Positions 43,011 through 52,897 are shown, numbered from the stretch's first letter. The stretch is 64,000 nucleotides of DNA from Bacillus sp. T33-2 (GCF_002860205.1 NZ_PGVB01000003.1:53458-117457); one strand, 5' to 3'. Translations and numbers: made by a program. The notes: a model not told the origin generated them from the sequence alone.

Positions 43011-44696
43011 ATGAAAGCGAAAAAATGGTGGAAAGAAAGTGTCATCTATCAAATATATCCCCGCAGCTTCATGGACAGCAACGGCGATGGCATCGGTGAT
43101 ATCCGCGGGATCATCTCCAAGCTGGATTATTTAAAAAAACTCGGTATTGATGTTGTCTGGCTGTCTCCTGTCTATAAATCTCCAAATGATGACAATGGCT
43201 ATGATATCAGTGATTATGAAGACATAATGGACGAGTTTGGAACGATGGAGGATTGGGAGGAACTGCTGGATGAAATGCACAAGCGCGGCATCAAGCTTGT
43301 CATGGACCTGGTCGTGAACCACACTTCCGACGAGCATCCTTGGTTTATCGAATCCCGTAAATCAAAGGAGAATCCATATCGTGACTACTATATTTGGCGT
43401 CCTGCTGTCGATGGAAAAGAACCGACTGACTGGGAATCGATATTCAGCGGCCCGGCCTGGGAGCTTGACGACGAAACCGGTGAATATTATCTCCATATGT
43501 TCTCGAAAAAGCAGCCGGATTTGAATTGGGAAAACCGGCAGCTACGGGAAGACATCTACAAAATGATGAGATTCTGGCTCGATAAAGGCGTGGACGGGTT
43601 CCGTATGGATGTTATCAACATGATATCGAAAAAGGAATTCCTGGCACCGTATGAAGACTTTTTGGCTGGCAATGCGGTCAATGCAGACTACGAACCGGAT
43701 GGTGCGCGGGTGCATGATTTCCTTCAGGAAATGAACAGGCAGGTACTGTCCAAGTACGACATCATGACGGTCGGCGAATGCCCCAGTGTCACACCTGAAC
43801 AGGCCGAGCTGTACACTGGGGAAAACCGTGAAGAGCTGAATATGGTATTCCAATTTGAGCATATGAGCCTTGATAAACAGCGGGGCAAAAGTAAATGGGA
43901 TCTGAAGCCTCTTGATTTGAAGGATTTAAAGCAAAATTTATCGAAATGGCAAAAACAGCTTGAGAATAAGGGCTGGAACAGTCTGTATTGGAACAACCAT
44001 GACCAGCCGAGGATTGTATCCCGCTTCGGAAATGATAAAGAGTACCGGGTAGAGTCAGCGAAGATGCTTGGCACACTCCTCCATATGATGCAAGGGACTC
44101 CATATATTTATCAGGGAGAAGAAATCGGCATGACCAATGTCCGATTCCCATCCATTGATGATTATAACGATATTGAGAGTCTAAACATGTACAAGGAAAG
44201 AGTGCTCGAGCAGGGCTATGATGCTGCAGATGTGATGGAATCGATTTATGTAAAGGGGCGGGACAATGCCCGGACTCCTATGCAGTGGGATGATTCAGAC
44301 AATGCAGGGTTTACGTCAGGCAAACCATGGCTGCAGCTGAACCCCAACTACACCCGCATCAATGTACGGCAAGCGCTGCAGGATGAAGATTCCATCTTTT
44401 ATCATTATAAAAAATTGATAGAACTCCGCAAGCAGCATGAAATTATTGTTTACGGATCGTACGACCTAATCCTCGAAGACGATGAGTCCATTTTCGCATA
44501 CACCCGGAAATTGGGGGACGAGCTGCTGGTCGTGATCAATAATTTTTATGAAAAAGAAACAATTTTCGAGCTTCCGAAAGATATTCAATACAACAATGCT
44601 GAGCTTTTAATTAGTAATTATGATGTTGAAACAGGACAACGCTTGGACCGGATCAAGCTTCGTCCTTATGAATCGTTGGTTTATAAATGTAATTAA
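43011..44696 (+). CDS. malL: Oligo-1,6-glucosidase / alpha-glucosidase, GH13 (MalL-like)
   Basis: A 561-residue cytoplasmic glycoside hydrolase. GH13 regions are visible: MDLVVNHTSDEHPW (region I), GVDGFRMDVINM with the nucleophile Asp (II), MTVGECPS with the acid/base Glu (III), WNNHDQPR (IV). VTPEQ after region III is typical of oligo-1,6-glucosidase/sucrase-isomaltase types rather than trehalose-6-phosphate hydrolase (which has GEMSSTT). ATG 43011 follows AAAAGGAG; the GTG immediately before is also possible. Pairs with the fructokinase. Confidence 0.9.
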   Translation: MKAKKWWKESVIYQIYPRSFMDSNGDGIGDIRGIISKLDYLKKLGIDVVWLSPVYKSPNDDNGYDISDYEDIMDEFGTMEDWEELLDEMHKRGIKLVMDLVVNHTSDEHPWFIESRKSKENPYRDYYIWRPAVDGKEPTDWESIFSGPAWELDDETGEYYLHMFSKKQPDLNWENRQLREDIYKMMRFWLDKGVDGFRMDVINMISKKEFLAPYEDFLAGNAVNADYEPDGARVHDFLQEMNRQVLSKYDIMTVGECPSVTPEQAELYTGENREELNMVFQFEHMSLDKQRGKSKWDLKPLDLKDLKQNLSKWQKQLENKGWNSLYWNNHDQPRIVSRFGNDKEYRVESAKMLGTLLHMMQGTPYIYQGEEIGMTNVRFPSIDDYNDIESLNMYKERVLEQGYDAADVMESIYVKGRDNARTPMQWDDSDNAGFTSGKPWLQLNPNYTRINVRQALQDEDSIFYHYKKLIELRKQHEIIVYGSYDLILEDDESIFAYTRKLGDELLVVINNFYEKETIFELPKDIQYNNAELLISNYDVETGQRLDRIKLRPYESLVYKCN

Positions 44697-44796
44697 GCAA
44701 CAGGGTGCCGTATCCCCGATTGCGTCCCTATCCGGATGGTATTGATAATATAACATTTAATCCGGGAAACCTAATTCTGTCTGTAAATATGCTGGG

Positions 44797-44822
44797 CGGG
44801 CCAATTTTTATATATTGGCCCG
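44797..44822. terminator. Bidirectional terminator between convergent genes
   Basis: CGGGCCAAT and ATTGGCCCG form a perfect 9-bp stem with loop TTTTATAT. Confidence 0.7.
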
Positions 44823-44845
44823 TTTAAGCATGTAAATCGAGCGGC

Positions 44846-45814
44846 TTATGTCCACCACATATCACCGACAGCTTCTTTGACCATCACAGGCAGAAGGGTT
44901 TCGACCGCTTTGGAAAAACCTTCATCAATGGACATTAAACCGTCTTCGTGTTCGATGCTGACAACATAATCATACCCATAAAGCCTTAGCGCACTGATCA
45001 TATCAGCCCAAACTTTCGCTTCGTGGCCAAATCCAACCGTACGGAAATACCAGGCCCGGTTCCTCATATCATTGTAAGATGTCATATCTGTTAGACCATT
45101 TCGGTTCATATTGGGCTGGTCAATGATGGTGTCTTTGGCATGGAAATGGTGGATCGCATTTTCACGCCCCAAAATTTTAATTGCCTCTACTGGATCGATG
45201 CCTTGCCACCACATATGGCTTGGATCAAGATTGGCGCCGATGGCCGGGCCACATGCTTCCCGTAATCTAAGTAGGGTGGCAGGTGTATGTACCGAAAATC
45301 CGCCGTGCAATTCAAGTCCAATTTTAACATGATGCTTTTCGGCAAATGCTGCTTTCTCTCTCCAATACGGAATGATTTTTTCTTCCCACTGCCATTTTAA
45401 AATTTCCTGGTAATCGTTTGGCCATGGAGAGACAGGCCAGTTCGGATATTTCGCATTTTCATGGTCACCGGGACAGCCTGAAAAAGTATTGACGACTTGA
45501 ACCCCAAGTTTGCCAGCTAATTGAACCGTTTTATTGAAAAGGGCATTGGCTTGTTCAGCAATGTGTTTCTGTGGATGAAGCGGATTTCCATGGCAGCTTA
45601 ACGCACTTATGGTCAGTCCCTTGCTTGAGATTTTGCTTAAAAAGTTATTCTGCTTCTGTTCGTCCGCCAGCAATTCATCCACTTTGCAATGGGCATCTCC
45701 AGGATAGCCGCCTGTACCCAGTTCTATAGCTTCAATTCCTTTTGAGGTAACATGGTCCAGCATTTCATCCAGTGTTTTATCAGAGAACAAAACGGTAAAA
45801 ACGCCTAACTTCAT
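44846..45814 (-). CDS. Sugar phosphate isomerase/epimerase (TIM barrel)
   Basis: A 322-residue AP-endonuclease-2-like TIM barrel enzyme (xylose isomerase-like superfamily; IolE/hydroxypyruvate isomerase group). Metal-binding segments are visible: IGLELHGGFSVH (Glu), NLDPSHMWW (Asp/His), HHFHAKDT and SIEHEDG. Substrate unknown. It is divergent from the LacI-type regulator and has a matching operator over its start, so it belongs to the same regulon as the genes to the right. Confidence 0.85.
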   Translation of the reverse strand: MKLGVFTVLFSDKTLDEMLDHVTSKGIEAIELGTGGYPGDAHCKVDELLADEQKQNNFLSKISSKGLTISALSCHGNPLHPQKHIAEQANALFNKTVQLAGKLGVQVVNTFSGCPGDHENAKYPNWPVSPWPNDYQEILKWQWEEKIIPYWREKAAFAEKHHVKIGLELHGGFSVHTPATLLRLREACGPAIGANLDPSHMWWQGIDPVEAIKILGRENAIHHFHAKDTIIDQPNMNRNGLTDMTSYNDMRNRAWYFRTVGFGHEAKVWADMISALRLYGYDYVVSIEHEDGLMSIDEGFSKAVETLLPVMVKEAVGDMWWT

Positions 45815-45839
45815 AAAAGAACCTCCTTAAAAGAATGGT

Positions 45840-45853
45840 TGTAATCCATTACA
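45840..45853. promoter_or_regulatory. LacI-type operator 1
   Basis: TGTAATCCATTACA fits TGTAA-N4-TTACA. It lies 26 bases before the reverse-strand isomerase start, just downstream of a TATAAT -10 (reverse strand, 45859-45864), where a repressor would block initiation. Next to it CGTAAGCGCATACA (45866-45879) is a weak CcpA cre-like match. Confidence 0.7.
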
Positions 45854-45953
45854 TTTATATTATAACGTAAGCGCATACATTATCAATCTATAAACTACTC
45901 TAGGTATGGTTGTTGACATTTTAGCAGGTTGATTTTATAATTTTCAGTAAATA

Positions 45954-45967
45954 TGTAAACGATTACA
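45954..45967. promoter_or_regulatory. LacI-type operator 2
   Basis: TGTAAACGATTACA fits TGTAA-N4-TTACA with the classic LacI-family central CG. It lies 37 bases before the regulator's ATG, indicating autoregulation. Confidence 0.75.
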
Positions 45968-46004
45968 AAAAATATTCGAATATTAATTGTGAGTGTGAGG
46001 CATC

Positions 46005-46994
46005 ATGGCCAATATCCAACAAGTAGCTCTAAGAGCTGGTGTTTCCGTTGCCACGGTTTCAAGAGTGCTTAATAATGTATCATCGGTAAGTCCGAAAACA
46101 AGGCTTAAAGTAGAAAGTGCCATTAAAGAGCTCAACTATGCTCCAAGCATGCTGGGAAAAAATCTGCGGAATTCAGAAAGCCGCCTGTTGCTTGTATTGA
46201 TCCCCAGCATATCAAATCCCTTTTATACCGGAATTATCAACGGGATTGAAAATGTTGCGATTATGAACGATTACAGCATTCTGCTATGTGAAACAGACTC
46301 AAATCCGCAGCGGGAAAACATTTATTTTAACATGGTAAAAAATAAGCTCGCAGACGGGATCATTTCGATGGACCCGGCAGTCAATAAGCAGAAGCTGAAT
46401 GAACTGGCTGAAAACCACTCGATTATCCTGTGCAGTGAGTACGATGAAGACGGTACGATTCCATACGTCACCATCGATAGCGAACTTGCGGCCTATCATG
46501 CTGTCAAACATTTGATTAAGCTTGGGCACACAGAAATAGCACTTATCAATTCAGATGAAAAATTTTTATATGCCCGCCAGCGCAGGAGTGGTTATGAAAA
46601 GGCATTAAAAGAGTTTGCCCTTCCGATCCGATGCGAATGGATTTATAACACGGAACATCTCGATTTTGAAAATGGCGTTCATGCCATGAGAAAGCTGCTG
46701 CAGCTAAAAGAGAAACCGTCCGCAATTTTTGCCGTTTCCGATACGTTGGCTATTGGAGCATTAAAAGAAATAAACGCAGTCGGGTTAAAAGTTCCTGACG
46801 ATATAGCAGTTGTTGGTTTTGACAAGATCAGCTTTTCCAACATGACGAATCCAACACTTACTACTGTTGCCCAGCCAATGTATAAAATGGGGACTACCGC
46901 AGCGAATATGCTAATTAACAGCATTAAAGGAAATACCGTTGAAAGTGTCATTTTGGATCATGAACTTGTCATCCGTGAATCAACAATGGGATAG
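46005..46994 (+). CDS. LacI family transcriptional regulator
   Basis: A 329-residue repressor with an N-terminal LacI helix-turn-helix (QQVALRAGVSVATVSRVLNN, residues about 4-24, with hinge region) and a periplasmic-binding-protein-like effector domain (about 60-329). TGTAA-N4-TTACA sites stand before this gene, the divergent isomerase and the isomerase at 48226, so it probably controls the cluster 44846-53933. The inducer is unknown. The ATG is preceded by GTGTGAGG. Confidence 0.93.
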   Translation: MANIQQVALRAGVSVATVSRVLNNVSSVSPKTRLKVESAIKELNYAPSMLGKNLRNSESRLLLVLIPSISNPFYTGIINGIENVAIMNDYSILLCETDSNPQRENIYFNMVKNKLADGIISMDPAVNKQKLNELAENHSIILCSEYDEDGTIPYVTIDSELAAYHAVKHLIKLGHTEIALINSDEKFLYARQRRSGYEKALKEFALPIRCEWIYNTEHLDFENGVHAMRKLLQLKEKPSAIFAVSDTLAIGALKEINAVGLKVPDDIAVVGFDKISFSNMTNPTLTTVAQPMYKMGTTAANMLINSIKGNTVESVILDHELVIRESTMG

Positions 46995-47022
46995 AAAATA
47001 AATAAGAAGGAGGATATGGACT

Positions 47023-48030
47023 GTGGGAATTAGCGTAGGTATCATTGGATGCGGGTCGATAGCAAGATTTCGTCATGCACCAGAGTATAAAGCCAATCCA
47101 AATGTTGATGAGATTGTCTTCTTTGACAGGAATCCGGAGAGAGCAAAACAACTTGCAATGGAATTTGGTGGACGTGCGGTCGAAACAGTGGAGGAACTTT
47201 TGCAGGATCCAGACGTTGTGGCAATCAGTGATTGTTCATCCAATGAAGCACATCATATTAATTCAGCGAATGCATTGTTGAATGGCAAGCATGTACTATG
47301 TGAAAAGCCGTTGGCGATCAACGTGCAATCCGCACAAACAATCCTTGAAGCTCAGGCAGTATCCGGAAAAAAATTAATGGTGGATCATAACCAGCGGTTT
47401 ACAAAAGCCCACCAAAAAGCAAAGAAAATAATCGAAAGCAAAGAATTGGGCGAGGTACTCACTTTCAAGACTTCCTTTGGCCATCAAGGCCCTGAAAGCT
47501 GGGGTGTTGAGAAATCCAATGCAACATGGTTTTTTAAAAAGGAGCGCTCTTACTCAGGTGTAGCAGGTGACTTGGGAATACATAAAATCGATTTGATCCA
47601 CTATCTGCTGGACGATGAAATTGAAGATGTCCATGCATTTTATGGCGCGCTTGATAAAGTAGATGAGAGCGGTAGTCCGATTGAAGTTTGTGACAATGTG
47701 GTATGTGCACTTAAGACGAAAAAAGGCCGATTGGGTACCGCTTCTTTTTCATGGACATATTACGGGTCAGAGGATAACTCGACAACGATCTACTGCCAGA
47801 AAGGGATTATCAAAATCTATCAGCATCCAATACATCAGCTGATTATCGAGATGAAAGACGGGTCAGGAGTCAAATATGAGTTGGAGCCAATGCAGACAAA
47901 CGACAACCAAACCAGTACAGGCGTGATCGACTCGTTTATCGAATCAATTATTGAGGACAAAGAGCCAGTGGTTAATGGCAGCCAGGCACTTGCGACGATG
48001 AGAGTGATTGAAAAGATCCTTGGTGAGTAA
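47023..48030 (+). CDS. Gfo/Idh/MocA family oxidoreductase
   Basis: A 335-residue NAD(P)-dependent sugar or cyclitol dehydrogenase. The Rossmann start GIIGCGSIARFRHAP is at the N-terminus, then EKPLAINVQSA (catalytic Lys region) and the C-terminal domain with GDLGIHKIDLIHYLL (His/Asp). GTG start at 47023 with AAGAAGGAGG upstream. Specific substrate unknown. It follows the regulator directly and resembles the second such gene at 49057. Confidence 0.88.
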   Translation: MGISVGIIGCGSIARFRHAPEYKANPNVDEIVFFDRNPERAKQLAMEFGGRAVETVEELLQDPDVVAISDCSSNEAHHINSANALLNGKHVLCEKPLAINVQSAQTILEAQAVSGKKLMVDHNQRFTKAHQKAKKIIESKELGEVLTFKTSFGHQGPESWGVEKSNATWFFKKERSYSGVAGDLGIHKIDLIHYLLDDEIEDVHAFYGALDKVDESGSPIEVCDNVVCALKTKKGRLGTASFSWTYYGSEDNSTTIYCQKGIIKIYQHPIHQLIIEMKDGSGVKYELEPMQTNDNQTSTGVIDSFIESIIEDKEPVVNGSQALATMRVIEKILGE

Positions 48031-48129
48031 AAACCATCCTATCCTTCTTTTTTTATTCTAAGGTTCAAATACAATGAATATTAAATATTAGGGACCGTTG
48101 ACTGAATAATCAAAATACAATAAGATAAA

Positions 48130-48143
48130 TGTAACGGATTACA
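48130..48143. promoter_or_regulatory. LacI-type operator 3
   Basis: TGTAACGGATTACA fits TGTAA-N4-TTACA. Its centre is 66 bases from operator 4, close to six helical turns, which would favour DNA looping by a tetrameric or paired repressor. Confidence 0.7.
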
Positions 48144-48195
48144 TAATGGTTTTGAACAAAAGCTTAATAGATTAAATGAATGATTTTTTGTTAAT

Positions 48196-48209
48196 TGTAA
48201 TCAATTACA
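48196..48209. promoter_or_regulatory. LacI-type operator 4
   Basis: TGTAATCAATTACA fits TGTAA-N4-TTACA. It ends 16 bases before the isomerase start at 48226, next to the ribosome site. Confidence 0.72.
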
Positions 48210-48225
48210 TTGAAGGAGGGGTGTC

Positions 48226-49032
48226 ATGCTGGAACAGCTTGCTATCAATTCTAATACGTATCACGGGTTCTCATTGGAGGATGCAGTAAAAGGGGCAAGT
48301 CAGGCAGGATTTACCCGGATCGAACTGGCTGCAGTGAAAGACCATACTCCCCATGTTTTGCCAGAAATGTCGCCGACAGAACGAAACGATATCAAGCAAC
48401 TGCTAATGGATTACGGGATGAAATGCGTGGGGATAGGGGCACACAGTAACGTCATGCGGGAAGAAGGAGTTGAAAACCTGTTCAAAAGCATTGACCTGGC
48501 TGTGGAATTTGATTGCAAGTATATCATAACAGCTACTGGTGATGCCCATGGTGATACAGATGTGATTGAAGATGAACAATTGTTGGCGGCGAATTTGAAA
48601 CCCATCATCGAGAGGTGCGAAAAGTTTAACAAAACGCTTGTTTTTGAAACGCACGGAAATAACTATCCAACTGGTACTTCCTTGAAAAAACTGGCCCGGT
48701 CACTAAATAACCGAGTCAAAATCAATTATGATACCGCCAATGTGATTTTCTATGGCAATATTTTGCCCTACGATGATCTGGAAGCTTCTGTGGCTTACGT
48801 GGAATTCATGCACTTGAAGGATAAGCTTGGTGTTTACAACGAGTGGAATTTCCCGGCAATCGGCGATGGGGAGCTGGATTTCCACAGGATATTTGGAACG
48901 CTTAAAAAATTCAACTTTAAGGGACCGATTAGTGTAGAGGTTGAATTTACACCTTCAGGTCCAGCCAATCTTGAGGAAGTTAACGATAGTGTTAAAAGGT
49001 CTTTCAGCTATCTTTCGAAAATAATCGGTTGA
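48226..49032 (+). CDS. Sugar phosphate isomerase/epimerase (TIM barrel), second
   Basis: A 268-residue xylose-isomerase-like TIM barrel protein, shorter than and distinct from the one at 44846. Landmarks are GFTRIELAAVKDH near the start, LVFETHGNN (Glu), NYDTANVIFYG, MHLKDKLG and the C-terminal ISVEVEFTPSG. GAAGGAGGGG is upstream. It is preceded by two operators and followed by the second Gfo/Idh/MocA gene after a short gap. Substrate unknown. Confidence 0.85.
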   Translation: MLEQLAINSNTYHGFSLEDAVKGASQAGFTRIELAAVKDHTPHVLPEMSPTERNDIKQLLMDYGMKCVGIGAHSNVMREEGVENLFKSIDLAVEFDCKYIITATGDAHGDTDVIEDEQLLAANLKPIIERCEKFNKTLVFETHGNNYPTGTSLKKLARSLNNRVKINYDTANVIFYGNILPYDDLEASVAYVEFMHLKDKLGVYNEWNFPAIGDGELDFHRIFGTLKKFNFKGPISVEVEFTPSGPANLEEVNDSVKRSFSYLSKIIG

Positions 49033-49056
49033 TTGAGGAGGTTGGAAGAATAGGAA

Positions 49057-50055
49057 ATGATGAACATCGGACTTGTTGGTTTAGGGTTTATAGGCAGAAC
49101 TCATTTGGAAGCATACAGTCATATTGATAATTGCCAGGTGAAGGCAATCTGTACAAGGAGTCTGTCTAACAGGTCACAAGTAACCAGCAGTTATACTGGT
49201 TCCTTTGTGACAGAATATGATGAGCTGTTAAATGATCCGGAAATCGGGATCATCGATATCTGCCTCCCTACCTATCTGCATGAGGAATATATTATAAGGG
49301 CCGCGAACGCCGGAAAAAACATCATCTGTGAAAAGCCGCTGACATTGACGCTCGAGTCTGCTAAGCGAATTAACGACGCAGTAAGTAAAAATAAAGTGCT
49401 TTTATTTGTCGCCCATGTACTGAGGTTTTGGCCGGAGTACAAGGCCATTAAATCGTATAGTCAAAGTGGCAAATTAAGAGACATTGAGATTGTCCATGCA
49501 AAACGGCTGGGCGAGGCACCTAAATGGAGCAGCTGGTTCCAATACCCGGAGAAAAGCGGCGGTGCATTATACGATTTGCATTTGCATGACATTGATTTTG
49601 TTTATTACCTGCTTGGCGAGGCCGAAACCGTCTATGCTGTCGGAAACAAGAACGAGTTCGGGGCATGGGATCATGTCATGACGACACTTTCTTTCAAAAA
49701 TAAAAGCGTGGCTTTTGTCGAAGCATCGCAGCGAATGCCGACGGGGTTTCCATTTACAATGTCATTTCGGGCACAAACACGCCAGAGTGCGCTGCATTTT
49801 CATGTAGCTGCAGGTGAAAATATCGAAAACATGAATGACAGTGATAAAAAGTTCGAATTATACACCGAACAAGAGAAGCTCCTTGTCCAAATAGAATCCG
49901 AGGATCCATTTCGAAATGAACTATCCTATTTTGTAAATTGCTTGGAGAAGAATGAGGATAACCTGGTCATCCCTTTAGACGAGGTTTTATACACCCTTAA
50001 GTTATTGAAAGCAATCGAAACTTCCCTGGCAACAGGACAAGTAGTTAAAGTATAG
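49057..50055 (+). CDS. Gfo/Idh/MocA family oxidoreductase, second
   Basis: A 332-residue dehydrogenase with N-terminal MNIGLVGLGFIGRTHLEAYS Rossmann fold, the ICEKPLTLTLESAKRIN Lys segment and DLHLHDIDFVYYLLGE in the C-terminal domain. The gene is co-oriented with the isomerase at 48226 (24-base gap). GAGGAGG lies 16 bases upstream of the first ATG, slightly far; ATG 49060 is also possible. With two oxidoreductases and two isomerases, a keto-sugar or inositol-like catabolic route is likely, but the compound cannot be named. Confidence 0.88.
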   Translation: MMNIGLVGLGFIGRTHLEAYSHIDNCQVKAICTRSLSNRSQVTSSYTGSFVTEYDELLNDPEIGIIDICLPTYLHEEYIIRAANAGKNIICEKPLTLTLESAKRINDAVSKNKVLLFVAHVLRFWPEYKAIKSYSQSGKLRDIEIVHAKRLGEAPKWSSWFQYPEKSGGALYDLHLHDIDFVYYLLGEAETVYAVGNKNEFGAWDHVMTTLSFKNKSVAFVEASQRMPTGFPFTMSFRAQTRQSALHFHVAAGENIENMNDSDKKFELYTEQEKLLVQIESEDPFRNELSYFVNCLEKNEDNLVIPLDEVLYTLKLLKAIETSLATGQVVKV

Positions 50056-50186
50056 CAGACTTGTTTTTTTCTGATAGAGTGCCAGTCATCAACTGTATAT
50101 ATATATATTATAACTTTAATAATAGGGCAACAGAGCCGTTCCAGGGGACGAAGGACTTCGGATTGAAGAATAACTTTACACCTCTT

Positions 50187-50202
50187 TTGAAAGCGCTTAA
50201 TT
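50187..50202. promoter_or_regulatory. Candidate CcpA cre site
   Basis: TTGAAAGCGCTTAATT is close to the cre consensus, centred on AAGCGCTT. It lies about 120 bases before the sugar-binding lipoprotein start and could mediate carbon catabolite repression of the ABC genes. Predicted only from sequence. Confidence 0.45.
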
Positions 50203-50315
50203 GAATTGGTGATGTATAAATTTTAAGTCAAATCAATAGAAACATTGAATTTTTTATGCAAGGTTTCAAGTCTATTTATAATAGATTACTAAATTTATAC
50301 TTAGGGGGTTATTTG

Positions 50316-51290
50316 ATGAAAAAGGCTTTGTCAGTCGTATTGTTATTCTTATTAATGATCGTACCAGTTCTGGCCGGGTGCGGCGATTCAAAAACGTCAG
50401 GTGGTGGCGCCTCGGTAGAAAAAGGGGAGAAAAAGCACAAGATTGGCATTCTTGCACCAGCAGTGACACATGGCTGGGTAGCTGCAGTTGCTTACCATGC
50501 GGAAGCCCGGGCCAAAGAATTGTCCGATGAAGTAGAGTACAAGATTCAGACAAGCAATAATGCGGAAGAGATGACATCCCAATTGGATGACCTTAAGACA
50601 TGGGGAGCCGAAGCAATTGTTGCTTTTCCGCAATGGGAAGGCATGGAGGTGCCAATTCAGCAGGCAAAGGATGAAGGCATCAAAATTGTAAACTTTGACA
50701 TTGAAATTGACGTGGATGGCGTTTACCGTGTTGCCGGTGACAATAAGGATATGGGTGTTCAGGGAGCTAAATATATCGTAGACAAAATTGGCAAAGAAGG
50801 AAATGTTGTCATCCTGGAAGTACCTTCCGCAGGTTCTGTTTCAGAGCTTAGAAAAGAGGGCTTTGTCACTACTCTGAAAGAAATCGCGCCTGATATGAAA
50901 ACAGAGACTTATGCAACCCAGTTTACGAGAGAAGATGGCTTGAAGGACTTCTCTGATATTTTGACAAAGAATCCAAAGATTGATGCGGTTTATTCCATGG
51001 ATGATGAAACCTCTATCGGTGTCCTGCAGGCCATTAAAGAAGCTGGAAGGAAGGATATTAAGGTTGTCACCGGAGGAGGCGGCATGCAGGAATACTTCAA
51101 GATGATGCCTGAAAATAAAGATATCTGGATCGAGTCGGCACTTTACAGCCCAGCCATGGTGAAAGACGCCGTAGATGTCGCCCTGAAGCTGTTAAAAGAT
51201 GAAAAGGTTGATGAAGAGACGATAATACCTACCACTATCGTAGACAGGGAAAATTACCAGGAATTCCTTGACGAAGGCTCACCTTATTAA
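50316..51290 (+). CDS. Sugar ABC transporter substrate-binding lipoprotein (RbsB type)
   Basis: A 324-residue lipoprotein with signal peptide and lipobox VLAGC (Cys near residue 22), then a periplasmic-binding-protein type 1 domain (IGILAPAVTHGWVAAVAYHA..., AEEMTSQLDDLKTWGAEAIV, VYSMDDETSIGVLQAIKEAG). ATG 50316 gives the signal sequence and has TAGGGGG upstream. It belongs to the CUT2 class for simple sugars or cyclitols. Probably captures the substrate degraded by the adjacent isomerases and dehydrogenases. Confidence 0.9.
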   Translation: MKKALSVVLLFLLMIVPVLAGCGDSKTSGGGASVEKGEKKHKIGILAPAVTHGWVAAVAYHAEARAKELSDEVEYKIQTSNNAEEMTSQLDDLKTWGAEAIVAFPQWEGMEVPIQQAKDEGIKIVNFDIEIDVDGVYRVAGDNKDMGVQGAKYIVDKIGKEGNVVILEVPSAGSVSELRKEGFVTTLKEIAPDMKTETYATQFTREDGLKDFSDILTKNPKIDAVYSMDDETSIGVLQAIKEAGRKDIKVVTGGGGMQEYFKMMPENKDIWIESALYSPAMVKDAVDVALKLLKDEKVDEETIIPTTIVDRENYQEFLDEGSPY

Positions 51291-51320
51291 TTATTTCATA
51301 GGAATGAAAACAGAAAAAAG

Positions 51321-51353
51321 GAGAGGTTATGGCCAAGCTGTAGCCTCTCTTTT
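51321..51353 (+). terminator. Attenuating hairpin between binding protein and ATPase genes
   Basis: GAGAGGTTA and TAGCCTCTC form a 9-bp stem (one G-T), followed by TTTTA. Such internal terminators commonly raise expression of the binding protein relative to the membrane parts. Confidence 0.65.
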
Positions 51354-51376
51354 AACAGAGGTGTGGATTTGATGTC

Positions 51377-52897
51377 ATGATAGTCGAAATGAATAATATT
51401 AAAAAGTTTTTTGATAGCAACCATGTGCTTAAGGATGTATCGATCACCCTAAGGGGTGGGGAAATTGTTGCCTTTTTGGGTGAAAATGGTGCTGGCAAAT
51501 CGACATTGATGAACATACTGGGTGGAGTCCATCAGATGGATGAAGGTACCATTACCCTGGACGGCAAACAGGTTGTGTTCAGCACACCAAGGCAATCGCA
51601 GGAAGCCGGCATTGCTTTTATCCATCAGGAGCTGAATCTGATCAATGATTTACCAATATTTGAAAACATGTTCCTGGGCAGGGAGTTAAAGACAAAAAGA
51701 GGCAGCCTTGATGTTGAAAGAATGATTAACGAAACAGAAAAACTGTTCCGGCAAATGGACGTCCATTTGGATCCGAAAACGATGGTTCGTGATCTGGATG
51801 CCTCCTATAAGCAGATTGTTGAAATATGCCGGGCAATGATGATGAATGCATCGATCATTATCATGGATGAGCCGACTACTTCTTTAACGGATAAGGAAAT
51901 TGCACGGGTTTTTAAAATGATGAGAACGTTGAAAGACAAAAATGTTGGGATCATTTTCATCTCACATAAACTCAATGAAGTCATGGAAGTTTGCGAGAGA
52001 TACACGGTGCTCAAGGATGGCAAGCTCGTGGCAGAAGGAAATGTCAGTGAAGTAACTACTGATGACCTCGCCCGTTTCATGGTGGGATATGACGTGCGAA
52101 CAGAACCATTTTTACGCGAGAAAAGTTTGGGAAATGAAGTATTGCGGGTTGAGGGACTTACAAATAACGGTATATTCAGGGATATCAGCTTTTCGGTAAC
52201 AGCTGGAGAAATTCTTGGGGTTACAGGCTTGCTTGGTGATGGAAGAAGTGAACTGTTCCAGGCCATTTTTGGAGCCGAAAAAGTGTCATCAGGCAAAATT
52301 TTTCTCAATGGGAAAGAAGTAACCATCAATAGCACTACACAAGCCATCAGGGAAGGGATTGCCTATGTGCCAAGGAACAGAAAAGAAAATGCGATCATCA
52401 AGGATATGAACATTTTTGAAAATGCCTCGATAGTAACCTGGCCCAAATTTTCAAAGCGTGGTGTCATTCATACACAAAGACATGAAGAGATTTTCGAAAA
52501 ACTACGTGCAACGCTGAAAATAAAAATGGGAAAGATTACCGATAGCATCAATAGTCTGTCTGGGGGGAACCAGCAAAAGGTTGTCCTGGCCAAATGGCTT
52601 TCCGCCAACCCTAAACTGCTTATTTTAGACAACCCCACCCAAGGTGTAGATGTGGGGGCGAAAGAAGATATTTATGATATCATCCTAAAACTTGCTGAAG
52701 ATAATATCGCAATTGTCGTACTTTCCAGTGAAGGGCAGGAGATTATCCGGATTTGTGACCGTGCGCTTGTGATGTATCATGGAACGGTTCAGGGTGAAGT
52801 GGCTGGAGAGACCATGAATGAACAAACAATCATGAGCCTTGCTACGGGTGGACATCTGAATGAAGTAGGAGAGAGGGACACGAATCGTGCAAATTGA
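51377..52897 (+). CDS. Sugar ABC transporter ATP-binding protein (CUT2, RbsA/MglA type)
   Basis: A 506-residue protein with two ABC domains. The first has Walker A GENGAGKST and Walker B IIIMDEPTTSL; the second is degenerate (GLLGDGRSE at Walker A) as is normal in this family, with signature LSGGNQQK and LLILDNPTQGVDVG. It powers sugar import with the permease encoded next, overlapping it by 11 bases. Confidence 0.92.
   Translation: MIVEMNNIKKFFDSNHVLKDVSITLRGGEIVAFLGENGAGKSTLMNILGGVHQMDEGTITLDGKQVVFSTPRQSQEAGIAFIHQELNLINDLPIFENMFLGRELKTKRGSLDVERMINETEKLFRQMDVHLDPKTMVRDLDASYKQIVEICRAMMMNASIIIMDEPTTSLTDKEIARVFKMMRTLKDKNVGIIFISHKLNEVMEVCERYTVLKDGKLVAEGNVSEVTTDDLARFMVGYDVRTEPFLREKSLGNEVLRVEGLTNNGIFRDISFSVTAGEILGVTGLLGDGRSELFQAIFGAEKVSSGKIFLNGKEVTINSTTQAIREGIAYVPRNRKENAIIKDMNIFENASIVTWPKFSKRGVIHTQRHEEIFEKLRATLKIKMGKITDSINSLSGGNQQKVVLAKWLSANPKLLILDNPTQGVDVGAKEDIYDIILKLAEDNIAIVVLSSEGQEIIRICDRALVMYHGTVQGEVAGETMNEQTIMSLATGGHLNEVGERDTNRAN

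Noticed and set aside
43011..44696. Possible TreA (trehalose-6-phosphate hydrolase) identity of the GH13 enzyme
   Set aside because: The GECPSVTPE signature and the neighbouring fructokinase fit oligo-1,6-glucosidase (MalL) better.
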